Shown: positions 25,901-41,400, counted from the stretch's first letter. The stretch is DNA of 64,000 nt from Microvelia longipes (GCA_018340805.1 JACMZG010000040.1:507387-571386); one strand, 5' to 3'. Program-made: numbers and translations. The notes: a model not told the origin generated them from the sequence alone.

Positions 25901-28900
25901 CATTCTATTGAACCGTAAGCAACTGTTGACCTTGCGATATTTCTAACTAAAACTCCCATCTGTACCTTAATCGACCCAACCTTTAGAACGTTCCGTTTTC
26001 ACCCCACTCTCTCACCCATTCCCCTTCTCCTCTTCTTTAAATTACGACTATTTAAAATTAAATAAAATATTTATTTTGCTTAATTTATTTTTTAAACACA
26101 TTTAATCATTTTATGAGCAAAAAAAATGTTTTTTGAAAAAGTTCAAATACTCTATTATACAATAAAAGCTTATAATTTAAATATACACAATAAAATCGTA
26201 TATTTTATTTAGGATTAACTTAACATTTTTTACGGGGTATCTGTAAATTTTTTCTGACGATTTTGGACTTGCAACTTGGATGGCATGGTCAAAAGAATGG
26301 CCAGATTTTAAACAACTATAGCGAAACAATTTTGCTTATTCGCGATTCAAAGAGATAGTTGTAAGGTTGGCAATACCAATGGCGGGAAAATGAAAGGGTG
26401 ATCGAATTTTTTTTTATCATTGGATTTGCATGGAAGCCGAAAAATTTCTTCTTTTATTCCTTTATTGTTCGTTAATTTGAGATAAATGAGATAAAAATTA
26501 ATAGAACGACCATCGGTGCTAAAAAAAATGGCCAATATTTCATAGATAAATACTTCGATTATTTCAGGATTTTAAATATAGAATCAGGCTCTTATCACTA
26601 CAGACTTGGATTTGTCCGATTTTGCCCAGAAATAATAAAACCTAAACGGATAATTTACACAAACATTTTACAAAAAGTGATTTAATGAGTTATTAATTAT
26701 TTTAGTGTGTAAATAAAATTGATTAATAAATTAAAACACCATTACAGTGAAAATCGGCTTGTTATCAGTTAATTTAAATACCTGTTACAAATAATTTAAA
26801 CAATTTTATGCAATGATTAGGTAATTTTGTGTGTTTGTGTAAACTGAAATTAATTAAAAGTATCATTAATTAACAATAAATAAAATAAAACACTATATTG
26901 TGATTTTCACCTTCTTATCACTCAATTTAAATACTCGTGACAACCCATTAAAACCCTATTCTTCAATGAAATAGTGATTCTACAGAGTTCATACGTCCTA
27001 AAATTAATTAAATTAAAGCACTTCGAGAAAAAATTTAAAGAAATAGTCGTCACAAATAAGAAATACTAAAAAAAACCATAAGGAGTTTAACAACGATCAC
27101 CGTTTCGTTATCAATTTCTTATCAGCGACGGTGGCGCTGCTACGGACTTTGAATCGGGAATAATTTCGAAAGTAAACATATATCTATACCTAGATTTAAA
27201 ATATTCTATTATTCGTGTTCATGTTTTATATGATTTTGTGCGGTACAAATTGGTTTGGTAGGTGAGTGACTCCTGCGTTGAAGGGTCCGCACTACATCGT
27301 GTTGTTCTAGAGACGGGGTTTATCTTCTAAATACTAAATTAAACACAGCTTGAACTTCTTAGTCCAGCGTTTATATTGTTTGCTGATGCATTTGCTTCAT
27401 TTGTATTTTAAAAGATGTTACTTGTTTTAAGTTTGGAATTATAATGATCAGGAGCGGCAGAAAAACCGCCTTCTATACGGTTTTAAAATTGAAACGCATG
27501 CGCTGTAAACATTTCACAACCATATGTTTTATTTTATCCAAGGATGTTGAATAAAGGGGATGGCGCATTAAGGAACATTTCTGACCCCATGGAAGTTGCA
27601 TAAGATAGAGAAATAGGAGCAAACTTACCTTCCCCTTGGTTATAATGAAAAAAAGGCGCCAAACGCAGGTTATGTAGCAAGGTTGTCGAGTTTGCTTCTC
27701 AACTTTCTTCTGTGCTTCTCGTAATTGTAACATTTGTGGTGCTTGTTAAGCCATTTATGCTTATTTAATGTTAAATTTTGGACTATACTTTGCCACTTCA
27801 GTGAGTGATAATTTAAGCGTCTTTTGTTATAACCTTCTCAAGCAATAAACAATGCGAAACCATTGAGAGGTAAATTTGCCTCTAAAATTTAAGACCTGCG
27901 CTGTTATGAGAATTGTAAGCATGCGCAGTTTGTACCAAGCATGTGCAGTTGGTTTTTGACGTTTGTTTCGAGCTGAATTCTCTCTATGTTTTGGTTTTCG
28001 ATGGGGTCACTTTTTTGTATGGCAAATCGACTTAGTGCGTCATCCCCTTTATTCAAGATCCTTGATTTTATCAAAACAACATTACAATGCAAGATGATAA
28101 AAAATTAATCAACTGTATCAGCGTGATATTTAATATTTACAAAATTCAATGTAGAAAATTTTAGTAATATATTTAATCCATAATTTAACAAAATATATTT
28201 TGTGTTTTTTTTGTATGAAATCTTTGAAAAGACAGTATTTTAGGGAAAAAAATGAAGGTTACGACATATCAGGTTATAACAATATGATTTGACGAAAGGT
28301 TTTTTATTTACATGTTAAATACGTATTTTCAATTATACGTATTTAGGTATTTACGAATTAGGTTATTTTGCATATTAATACTTGTAATAATATTAGTAAT
28401 AATACTTGTTTGATTAAATTAAAGTGCATTGATTACAAAATTTAAACAGTATAACGTCAACAAGTCGCGCGAGCATCGGCTCGCGCGACTTGTTGACGTT
28501 ACACGGTATCGACCGGTCGTTACCGGTGGCGATCTGTAGACAAGTATCGAAATTTTTATTTGTTCGTATAAAAATTCAAGATAATTATGGTCTATAGTAG
28601 AATAGAATAAAGAGTGATCCCACTCTCTTAAAATACTATATACTGCGAATTTTCAAAAACGATTTATCGAGTTTTACTCGATATTTATACAAAAATGGCT
28701 GACCGACTGTAAAATGACAGGATGTCGAAAAATGTTGTAAACAAATGTGAAGTGTAATTTATAAATAATCTACTCGCGATAGTTAAAAACACAGGTAAAC
28801 AAGGAATAAAAACAACATAACCTTCATCATGACAGGCAACAAGACATTTTCATAACCTCATACGATTACGATAGTCGCTAAAGTAGCCCTAGCGGCCAAA

Positions 28901-31650
28901 CTTTTCTTCTTTGTGTTTTTCGATATATCGCAAGCCCGAAATACGTGAGTTATATCACTTGTTATTCTGTTCCACTATATTATGGTCAAATAACAAGTGA
29001 TCTTATTCATGTATTTCGGGCTTGCGATGTATCGAAAAATGTCAAACGAAGAAAAGTTTGGCCGCTAGGGCTACTTTTAGCGACTAATCGGTTGGGGTTA
29101 TGAAAATGTCTTGTTGCCTGTGTTTTTAACTATCGCGAGTAGATTATTTACTAAACTACACTTCACATTTGTTTACGAAATATTTCGACATCCTGTCATT
29201 TTACAGTCGGTCAGCCATTTTTTTAATAAATATCGAGTAAAACTCGATTAATCGTATTAAACGTAATATTTAATCGTAATTATTTGAGACGATCGTATTT
29301 AACGGATAACCTTCTCGTCGAACTTTTATTTCTCTTTATTTCACTTCTATATAACCGTTTTTGATCAAATAACTTTTGGAATATTATTTTTCTAATGTAA
29401 CTTTATTATTATGCAAAGAAATCACAATTTTTGATCATATATATTTTTTGTTTTAAACTTCCTTATAACCAAAATTGAACCTTCACTATACAAGACGCCA
29501 AAGAGATATATACTAGAGGGAGCATAGCCTATCTTAATACATTGAGAGGCCTGAAACATTTTTAGTGGGGCTCTCATGGGCTCTGTGTAACCTCATTGAA
29601 ACCTCCTCCAAGAGGGAGTTCAGGTTATAATTAATCAATTTTTTTCGGCTTCCCGCAGATTGTTCGTGTTGTGATTTGTATTTTAAACATTCTACTATAT
29701 AATTTACTGTTTTTTGGTTCTGTTTATTTGATGAAAATGATAATCGAATGTGGTCAGGTTACTTTTTCGATGTTTTAAAATTCAACCAATAGGGCCCCTC
29801 TTGGTTTGTTTTGGCAGGATCAGTTATCACTTAATCGACTAAACAAATACGCTGTAAGAGCGTATTAACCTATAATACGCTGTAAGAACCGTGAAGTTAG
29901 TTGACCGTATTATATACGTATTCTATACGATCCGCGAGTTTCGATAGTTAATAAGTAACTAGATTTTTTAAAAAAGATTAAAAATTTATTGAACACTAAG
30001 TCTTAATTTAACAAACACTTACATGAACTGGACAATTACACATAGACTTCATGCGGTAAAATGACAATGTGCATTGTGTACGAGGGCTTTTATATCCTCG
30101 TATTCTGTGCTTACACACGCACATTGTAATAGTACTAGTGTGCTTACTTTCTAGTTTATGTGATCATAACACGCGGATCTAGAGTGTGTGTGAACGTACT
30201 AAATGTTACAAGCAGAAAACAAGCTTAGGTTCTAAGGTAAGTGGTTGTCAATTATCTATCAGAGGTGTCTGCAGCTACAATTTCTTACGAAGTGCCTGTA
30301 AATAGCAAGTTTTAGAGTTATTATCAGTAAAAATAAAGGATTAAGAGTCATAAGTACAAAATGGCTGCCGTAAAAACTAATAAATTGTTCTATTGTATTA
30401 GTCAAAAGTGAAAAAAATAATATACTATTTGTTAAATTTTCAATTTAAAATGATTTTGAAACTGAACAAACACATAACACAACTTAAAATAATCTTGAGC
30501 AGTGGTCCGCATGTCGGCTATTTTCCTGTGGAAAACGATTTTCTGTGCTTAATCAAATTCTTCATTTATGTGTGTCTGTTATCATCGTAGCTGCCAATGT
30601 ATTTATGCAAGAAGGTACAAAAACCAATCTATTCGCGATTCAAAGAAATAGTTGTAAGGTTGGCAATACCAATGGCGGGAAAACCAAAAGGGTGATCAAA
30701 TTTTTTTTATCATAGGATTAGCATGGAAGCCGAAAAATTTCTTCTTTTATTCCTTTATTGCTAATTAATTTGTGATAAACGAGGTAAAAATTAATAGAAC
30801 AACCATTGGTGCTAAAAAATTGCCAATACTTCATAGATAAATACTTCGATTATTCACTACATTAATTCGATTCTCTTATCACTACAGACTTGGATTTGTC
30901 CAATTTAATCCAGAAATAATGAAACCAAAACTGATAATTTAAACAAACATTTTACAAAAAAGAGTGAATTTAGTGAGTTATTAATTATTTAGTGAGTAAA
31001 TAAAACTGATTAGCAATTAATAAATTAATACACCATTACGGTAAAAATCAGCTTGTTATCAGTTTAGTATTTCATATGTTATATCAGCGAAGAATCTCTT
31101 TTATCGATTTAAAACGGCAGTTTATAATTTTATTAGCTTCTTTGTTAAGATTTTGTATTGGGAGACTTATTTCAAATGAAACAATCTTCCCCTAGAATAC
31201 ATGAAAACTTTATTAATAGAATCAGGGAGGTGGAACGGGGAGAGGATAGGAAGGTTAAAAAGAGGGACTGAAAACAAATTTCTGAAACTTAAAGATATTT
31301 TTAGGGATATCGTATTTAGTTAAGAGGTTTTTGTAAAAGGCAGATTGGGTTGAGATACACGGGTCTGAAGAGGGGTTGGGAAGGGGTGGGGTAAGTCTTG
31401 AAGAAGGGGTGGGTCTAGAGGAGGGTAAATATTGGGAGGGGAAAGACATTTGAGAAAACTTGACGGCTGGGAAATCAATTTTATTCAAAACTCCCTTCAC
31501 TTGTTTTTAGTTTTAGGGAAATCGTATTTGCCCAATATGGAGGATTATTTTTGGGGAAAAGTTCTACTCTTTGGGTCCTTTAGTTCGGGAAAAAGGATAA
31601 TTTATGTCAAATGGCTCAAATACTTGAAGATATCTCATGTTTTAAAAACA

Positions 31651-31736
<86 letters not shown>

Positions 31737-31761
31737 TATGTATATATATATACACACACAC

Positions 31762-31799
<38 letters not shown>

Positions 31800-32219
31800 T
31801 GCTTGAAGCAAAATATAAAAATTCGGTACAGGGTACCTCGAAATCATTACTACTTTGATCTGGCCTCACAATATCATTCAGAATTTGAAAAATGTCGCAT
31901 GTTTTTTAAAAGTTTTTTTAATTGAAGTTATTCTGTGAGTTAAATTGAAAATGGATTCTATAAATTAGAATTAAAGTTTTAACTAAATTGATTTAATAAA
32001 ATTAATTGATAAAATCCAAATTTCAGGTGTTCAATTAAACTTTTTCAAAATTTCATATGTTTTAAACTTTTTGTATTGTTACTGTTTTATTGATTAAAAT
32101 ATTAAATCCGGCTAATGAACCTTAGAACATTTTTGTTCCCATCCAAAATTTTTTCATAAATTATTTATTTATACACTCTTTTATTCATGATAAATTAAAC
32201 TTTTTGGGTAAAAGAAGTA

Positions 32220-32302
<83 letters not shown>

Positions 32303-32435
32303 ATGTTATTTATATAGTTAAAAATGTTTATTAACCCATATAGAATGCCTCAATTGTACGATTTTGGTATCGGTAGGTGCTGAATTTTTACTGTTCAATC
32401 AATTTCTTTCAATTCCAATACTTTTACTTGTTTAC

Positions 32436-32483
<48 letters not shown>

Positions 32484-35400
32484 AAATATCTTTATTTATT
32501 AAATTAATATACAAAGTAAAAGTTAACAGGGAAGAAAAAGATAGTCAACTATAGTATAGATTACAAAAGTAGCTATTAGTTTAAATTAAATAATGTTAAG
32601 AAGGCATGATTGTATATTAACTCAAGGTTTATACTTCTTCTATATGAAGTTGGTAGCAATGAACAAAATGAGTTCAAAAAACTACTTTTTTGAACACTTT
32701 CAACAAATAATCAACCACAATATTATTTATTGTGATTTTTTGTTGTTATATTTGCAAACAAAACAAATTGTTAAACAAATTAGTCTTTGTTTCATTCAAT
32801 TATGACAAATAATATTAAAGTTATGGATTGACATATATAAAAATTTGAGGTTATAAAGCAGATATTTGAGGATGGTAATTGTGTGTCTATGTAAGCTTCT
32901 ATCTACATTCCCTTACTTTGATTCAATATCCATTTAACTTATACAATATTTTTTTTGATAGCTATATATGTCGGTTGATAGCAAATGTTTTTTGTTATAT
33001 TTAACAAATTAAATACAACGTTTAAAATTCCCATTAAACGCAGTTTTTTAAAATATTCAAAACTTTGTATTAACTTTAATATTTATGTATTTTATGTCCA
33101 AATATATATATTTATTTTTCGTTTTGGGGGGTAAAATCATATAGTTAAAACTTGGTTTAAAGTTATAAAAAGTTATATTAGTTATAACTTTATCTTGAGA
33201 AGTTATATTGAAAATATTACTCTATTAGGAGAGCGCTACCTTAGTTTGGAATAGTTGATAAAATGTTATAGGTTTTCATTTAATAAGGTGAATTTGCATA
33301 TTTTATACCTGTTGTTAAATTTTTAATGGTTCTTTATATACTTAGGTTTCTGATTAAAGTTTTGAAAGGGTTCTGTAAGAAAGAATTAAATGCTGCTTTG
33401 TTCCTAACGTAAAAAGATGGTTTTGCCGTTCGGCCCAGCACTATTTAATTTCTTTACATAGCACTGAGCCGAACGGCCAGTGCTATATACAAATAAGAGG
33501 CATTCAGACTCGAACTTTATCTCCCTTGGGAGTGAAAAGTGCTTCTTTACTCCCTAAAAACTAGTCAATAAACTCTACATTACACAACGTCTGGCGATAA
33601 TAGTTATTTATGCACCTAGTGAATAATGACCCCCATTATAACCCTGGTCACTGTAATGATTCCTAAGGCTGAAAGCCGAAGGAATCATGATCTATAAATC
33701 CCGAGGCGCAAGCCGAGGGAATTATTTATTTTAATCCCGAGGCTTTAGCCGAGGGATTAATTCTTTTTTTAAATTAAATTCTTTTTTACAATTAGCTCCC
33801 GAGGCTTGCCGTGGGAGATAATTTGACGAGGGTTATAATAGGGCATTATTCACGTGGTGCATACAAAATTTTATCTCCAGAAGGAAAAACAATACATATG
33901 AAACAAAAAAAACTGTATTTTAACCGTACGTCATCTATACAAGACGGTTGAGGATTATCGGGGATATCGGGAAACAATTCATCTATGTCGTTTACTATCA
34001 TTTCATTATCACTTTCCATCGTAAACAACCGCACTAAATCTTTTTATGATAAATATAACAGGAATATTACTTGAAAGATAAGAAAAACTTAGTAAAAAAG
34101 TAGGTATTTATCGTCAAAACAGATTTAATTAAGAAATTATTTGTCTACAGACAGCTGGGATTTAATGAATCAGTGCTGCCAACATAACTTTGTTTACTCA
34201 AAATTCTTTACGTAGATTTTTGAATCTGTTATTTTAACTACTCAATAATTAAGTTGGCTAAGCTGGATTATAACCCGGCGGGAAATAATTAATTATTATT
34301 TCCCGCCGGGTTATAATGACGGTCATTATTACATAAAAACAAACCCTGAAATGTTTTGATTATTACTCTTCTGGAGATAAACGAATTTAATAGTCAAATC
34401 GTGTTACTAAATAAATATCATATGATGTAAAACCTGCTAATGTGAACAACCTTTAATCCATTCCCCTTGGAGCTGGTTTCTCAAGATACTACAATTATTT
34501 TTGCCCCTTTAGTGAAACATTTTTTCATCTCCCATTACAATTCTTTACACAAATTAAAATTCCTCTTTCCCTTCCAGAATTCCAATTCAAAAAAATTCAC
34601 AACGGCAGGTCCCGTTAATTCGGTTAAAAGGAAACATTTTTTCCCTGCGATTTTAATAAAATTGATGTTAAAAGGTTCAAAAGTATAATAGTATTAATTA
34701 AAGTGATTTTTTAAGACGGTTTTCTATGGAAAAGTTTGTCTTGAGTGGTTGGGTTTTCTAAGGATTAAGACGCAAACAAAATAGTTTAAAATTAATATTA
34801 ACAGTCCTTATCAGGACCATAAAATAAGCAAAAGGTTAAAAAGTACAATAGTATTAAATAAAGTGATTTTAAGACGGTTTTCTATGGAAAAGTCTGCCTT
34901 GAGTTGTTGGGTTTTATAAGGATTAAGACGCAAACAAAATAGATTAAAATTATTTAATACATTGACCAATCTTTTGTTTATCTTTATTATCTTGATTTTT
35001 TTTCTTTAACCAATACTTTTTTAATACACTGACCAATCTTTATTTTATCTTTATTGTCTTGATTTTTTTTCTTTAACCAATACTTTTTTAATACACTGAC
35101 CAATCTTTTGTTTATTTTTATTATCTTGATTTTTTTTCTTTAACCAATATTTTTTTAATACACTGACCAATCTTTTGTTTATCTTATTATCTTGATTTTT
35201 TTTCTTTAACCAATTTTTTTTTAATACACTGACCAATCTTTATTTTATCTTTATTGTCTTGATTTTTTTTTCTTTAACCAATATTTTTTTAATACACTGA
35301 CCAATCTTTTGTTTATTTTTATTATCTGATTTTTTTTCTTTAACCAATTTTTTTTTAATACACTGACCAATCTTTTGTTTATCTTTATTATCTTGATTTT

Positions 35401-38400
35401 TTTCTTTAACCAATATTTTTTAATACACTGACCAATCTTTTTTTATTTTTATTATCTTGATTTTTTTTTCTTTCACCAATTTATTTTTTAATACACTGAC
35501 CAATCTTTTGTTTATTTATTATCTTGATTTTTTCTTTAACCATACTTTTTTAATACACTAACCATCTTTTGTTTATTTTTATTATCTTGATTTTTTTTCT
35601 TTAACCAATTTTTTTTAATACACTGACCAATCTTTTGTTTATCTTTATTATCTTGTTTTTTTTCTTTAACCAATATTTTTTTTAAACACCTGACCATCTT
35701 TAGTTTATTTTTATTATCTTGATTTTTTTTTCTTTAACCAATATTTTTTAATACACTGACCAATCTTTTGTTTATCTTTATTGTCTTGATTTTTTCTTTA
35801 ACCAATATTTTTTAATTCACTGACAATCTTTTGTTTTTTTATTATATTGATTTTTTCTTTAACCATATTTTTTAATACACTGACCAATCTTTTGTTTATT
35901 GATTTTTTTTTCTTTAACCAATACTTTTTAATACACTGACCAATCTTTAGTTTACTTTATTGTCTTGATTTTTTTCTTTGAACAATACTTTTTTAATACA
36001 CTGACCAATCTTTAGTTTATCTTTATTATCTTGTTTTTTTTTCTTTAACCAATATTTTTTTTAAGCACTGACCAATCTTTAGTTTATCTTAATTGTCTTT
36101 TTTTTTTTTTTTTAACCAATAATTTTAATACACTGACCATTCTTTTGTTTATCTTTATTTTTTTTTCTTTAACCAATATTTTTTAATACACTGACCCATC
36201 TTTTGTTTATCTTTTTATCTTTGATTTTTTTTTTTTAACCAATACTTTTTTATACACTGACCAATCTTTTGTTTATCTTTATTATCTTGATTTTTTTCTT
36301 TAACCAATATTTTTTTAATACACTGACCAATCATTTTTTTATCTTTATAATCTTGATTTTTTTTCTTTAACCAATATTTTTTTAATACACTGACCAATCT
36401 TTTGTTTATCTTTATTATCTTGATTTTTTTCTTTAACCAATATTTTTTTAATACACTGACCAATCTTTTGTTTATTTTTATTATCTTGATTTTTTTTCTT
36501 AACCAATATTTTTTAATACACTGACCAATCTTTAGTTTATCTTTATTATCTTGATTTTTTTTCTTTAACCAATACTTTTTTAATACACTGACCAATCTTT
36601 TGTTTATTTTTATTATCTTGATTTTTTTTCTTTAAATAATTAATTTTTTATACACTGACCAATCTTTTGTTTATCTTTATTATCTTGATTTTTTTCTTTA
36701 ACCAATACTTTTTTAATACACTGACCAATCTTTATTTTATCTTTATTGTCTTGATTTTTTTTTCTTTAACCAATACTTTTTTAACACTGACCAATCTTTT
36801 GTTTATTTTTATTATCTTGATTTTTTTTCTTTAACCAATATTTTTTTAATACACTGACCAATCTTTTTTTTATCTTTATTGTCTTGATTTTTTTCTTTAA
36901 CCAATATTTTTTTAATACACTGACCAATCTTTTGTTTATTTTTATTATCTTGATTTTTTTTCTTTAACCAATTTATTTTTATACACTGACCAATCTTTTG
37001 TTTATTTTTATTATCTTGATTTTTTTCTTTACCAATATTTTTTAATACACTGACCAATCTTTTGTTTATCTTTATAATCTTGATTTTTTTTTCTTTAACC
37101 AATTTTTTTAATACACTGACCAATCTTTTGTTTATCTTTATTATCTTGATTTTTTCTTTAACAATATTTTTTAATACACTGACCAATCTTTTGTTTATTT
37201 TTATCATCTTGATTTTTTTTCTTTAACCAATTTATTTTTTAATACACTGACCAATCTTTTGTTTATTTTTATTATCTTGATTTTTTTCTTTAACCAATAT
37301 TTTTTTTAATACACTGACCAATCTTTTGTTTATCTTTATTATCTTGATTTTTTTTCTTTAACCAATATTTTTTTTAATACACTGACCAATCTTTTGTTTA
37401 TCTTTATTATCTTGATTTTTTCTTTAACCAATATTTTTTAATCACTGACCAATCTTTTGTTTATCTTTATTATCTTGATTTTTTTCTTTAACCAATATTT
37501 TTTTAATACTCAGTTGTGTTATCTCAGTACCATAGGTATCTCAACTATAAGTACTGTTTGACGAAAAAAAAGAACTTACTAGACATTAAACTTTGCTTTT
37601 TGATAAGCAATAAAAAGTTTTTTTAAACTTTCTTATTATCGGAAGTTACAACAAACGCTCTCGGGAACTATTAGGTGGAGGACGAAAAAAAAAACAATTT
37701 ACTCTTTTCAAGGAAAATACAAGTTTTCCTCGGGAAATTTCTTTTTTCAAACTTTGAAGAATAAAGAAAATGAAGAAGAAAAGAAAATTGGACGTTTATT
37801 GTTTTATATAGCAGCTAATACTTTAAGTGGAAAATATAAAAAGTGTCTTTTAAGTATAGATTAAAGCCTTCAGTTGTAAAATATCATCTTGAGTTCTCAT
37901 TTATGGTCAAAACAAGTAAATATCTTTTGGTGCTTATTATTATTATTATGCTTATTGGTAAAAACAAAACCGTTTTCACACTCTACAGCAAATAATCAGT
38001 TAACAGAGACCTCAATACCACATTAAATGGAGGCTTAGAATACTATATATAGAAGGAGCACAGGACCGTAAACACAATGTAATTCCACTGATAACATGAA
38101 AGCCGGTTGACTGGTGCACTTAAGTAATGCTGCCAACCTGACAACAAAACATTATTTTAAATATTTGTCATAAATATTTATTAATAAAGAAAGATCGTAA
38201 AGAACAAATATAATAACTTAAAACACCTGCTGAGTATTTAATAAAACTGGTCTTAGATGGCAAAAGGGTGGCGGAATACAAGAATCTACATTTAGTTGAC
38301 GAGGACTACTTTTTATATATTTAATAAATACGTTAAACTACAATTTAAAATGCTTTAAATATTGTAATGGACCGATATTTATATTATTAATTTATGAATA

Positions 38401-41400
38401 ATCAATCATTAATTAATAATAGAACATGATATTTCAGCAACCGGAAGTATTGCCAAATTTTTTTTTTAGAAAATTGTATATTGTTAGGGTGGCAGCATTA
38501 CACAAGTGCACCAGTGAACCGGCTTTCGTGTTATCAGTAGTGCTCCTTCTATATATAGTATTATCCTAAAAATGGAGGAAAGCTAAAATCAGTTAAAATA
38601 TTAAAATGTTAGGTGTTCAGATAGATGAGAAGCTTTTATTCCATGATCAAGTACCAGCGGTATTAAAGAAGTTAAACTTTGCCTACATTTCCCTACGATA
38701 TTTAAAGCATTATAGGTCACGCGACGTTCTTATGTTAGTGTACTATGGTACGCGACGTTCTTATGTTAGTGGGGGTACTATGGTACGCGACGTTCTTATG
38801 TTAGTGGGGGGTACTACGGCACGCGACGTTCTTATGTTAGTGGGGGTACTATGGTACGCGACGTTCTTATGTTAGTGGGGGTACTATGGTACGCGACGTT
38901 CTTATGTTTGTGGGGTACTATGGTACGACGTTCTTATGTTTGTGTACTATGGTACGCGACGTTCTTATGTTAGTGTGGTACGCGACGTTCTTATGTTAGT
39001 GGGGGTACTATGGTACGCGTCGTTCTTTAGTGGGGGTACTAACGCGACGTTCTTATGTTAGTGGGGGTACTATGGTACGGACGTTCTTTATGTTAGTGGG
39101 GTACTATGGTACGCGACGTTTTATGTTAGTGTACTATGGTACGCGACGTTCTTATGTTAGTGGGGGTACTATGGTACGCGACGTTCTTATGTTAGTGGGA
39201 GTACTATGGTACGCGACGTTCTTATGTTAGTCTACTATGGTACGCGACGTTCTTATGTGGTGGGGTACTATGGTACGCGACGTTCTTATGTTAGTGGGGT
39301 ACTATGTACGCGACGTTCTTATGTTAGGGGGGTACTATGGTACGCGACGTGCTTATGTTAGTGGGGCTACTATGGTACGCGACGTTCTTATGTTAGTGGG
39401 GGTACTATGGTACGCGACGTTCTTGTGGTACTATGGTTGGGTCTATTCACACATAAAGTATAATCTTCCTGTATGGGGTGGGTGTCCTGAAGGAAGGAGA
39501 GTATTCGTAATGCAAAAAAGGATCGTCAGACTAATATTTAGCATCCTTAATAGAGAAACTGCCAGACCTTTGTTTATTTCCCATCAGATGTTGACTTTCC
39601 CGTGTTTATTTATAAAAGAATCAGTTTGTTTTGTCAAAAAAATATCCCCACTACATTGTTCAAAATCTACAAAAGCATCGTATAAATTTAAATAATAGAA
39701 AGATCTAATTACCCCTTACTGCAGACTACTTGTTTTAAAAATTCAGTAATTAATTTGTCATCTAAACTTTATAACTCCCTTCCAATAGAAATAAAAGCCT
39801 GTGACTTATATGAAAAATTTAAGCCTGCAGTAACTAAGTTCTTAAAAGAAAATGGATTTTACTCTTTTAATGAAATGATAAAAAATAAGTTTAAATGATT
39901 ATCTATTAAAAGCCATTTTATTGTTAGTTCAACATTTATTTATAGTAGTAAGTTATTGTTGTGTTTTAGTTTTGTATTTGTATGACGTATTGTATCTAAT
40001 TATGTTATAGTACGACACACGGCTAAAATCAATTGACAGCGCGCCAAAAATCTGTGAGGGAAAAAATTCTATTGGTTCAGATTGACTCCGCTCTTTCCCC
40101 CTCCACCTCATGCCAACCTCGGTAAAAAAAAATCCTTTTTGTAAATAAAATCATAAAAAGGCAACACTGGTTGTAAATATTTGAAACCTCGCGTCGCTTT
40201 TATTGTGATTGATCTGTTTGATTTCGTTTCGTTTCATTCCAATCTGTTCAATTCATCCAATTATTGCGAAGTTGTAATATTATCTGAGTGCCTATATTTG
40301 ACGCTTGGACATTGACGTATTCTTCAAGCATTTCTTGCTATTTGAGTACAGCGCAGGTTCTGTGCTCTGTCAACCAAAAGACAGCATTTTTTTTTTTTGA
40401 AAATGCCATGTCCAAAGAGACTAAAACTATAGTTTTAGTCTCTTTGGCCATGTCTTTTAATAGATGACAGTCTTGACTTTTTTAAGTCTTGAATGCATAT
40501 TGTGTCATATTATTTTTATAATATAAAACAATACGCATTCAATTATACAAACTTGACCCAAAAAAGCAGTTTGTTTTGGAAAAAATTAATTATAGCTGAC
40601 AATTTATTTAAATCGTCAAACTTTTATCAAAGAACTATTATGATCCATTGCATTACGTAATTAACAACTTTAACTCCACTTAATTCATACTTCCCGAACA
40701 AATTTAAAGCAACACTTAGTTGGATTTTTATAAGATACAACAATATTCCTTCTTAAAAAGTAAATAAATAATTTTTAAAAATAAAAAAAATACGATATCA
40801 ATTAATAAAAACAAATAATAATAGTCAAAACATAACCTGACTTTCAGTGTTGCCAGAGTAGGGATTTTTTTTGTTACATAAAAGAAGGGATTTTTTTATT
40901 AAAAAAAGAGGGTTGAAAGCATTGAGATTTTCGCGGGCTGTCAATTGATTTTAGCCGTGTGTCGTATTATAGTTTTTGACAACAAATTCTATTATATTCT
41001 ATTCTATTACGATCATGAAGAATTCCAGGGAGTTGTGTTAGAACTCGGAAACAGATTTAGCATTTTTGCTTCCAGATTTTTGCAACAATGCGTTAATTGT
41101 CAGTGCTTTACCTGTTGCTTTGTTTGATTTCAGCCGATGATATTAGAACCTGTTAAATATGCACTGGACTATTATAGGAAGTTAAACGAAGCCATGACGG
41201 CGCCTCCTTCTCCACACGGCCCTTTAACCAAATCTCCGTCGTCTCTCACCTTTAGAAAGCCATCAATAGCTTTCTCACAGGTACATTAGCATTTAGAGTA
41301 CATTTAGAGCATGTACAGACGTTTAGAGTGCTCGTAGCTTAATTTGTTCAAGAATCAGATCATGATTGGAAGGCGTGGTCAAGGGAGGAGCTAAAACTGG

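Noticed and set aside
31432..31869. Tyr/Ile and Thr/His repeat proteins
   Set aside because: Translations of the AT and GT microsatellite.
34955..37207. Lys/Ile-rich minus-strand frames of 61 to 131 codons
   Set aside because: They follow the 67-bp minisatellite unit and break wherever T-run length changes.
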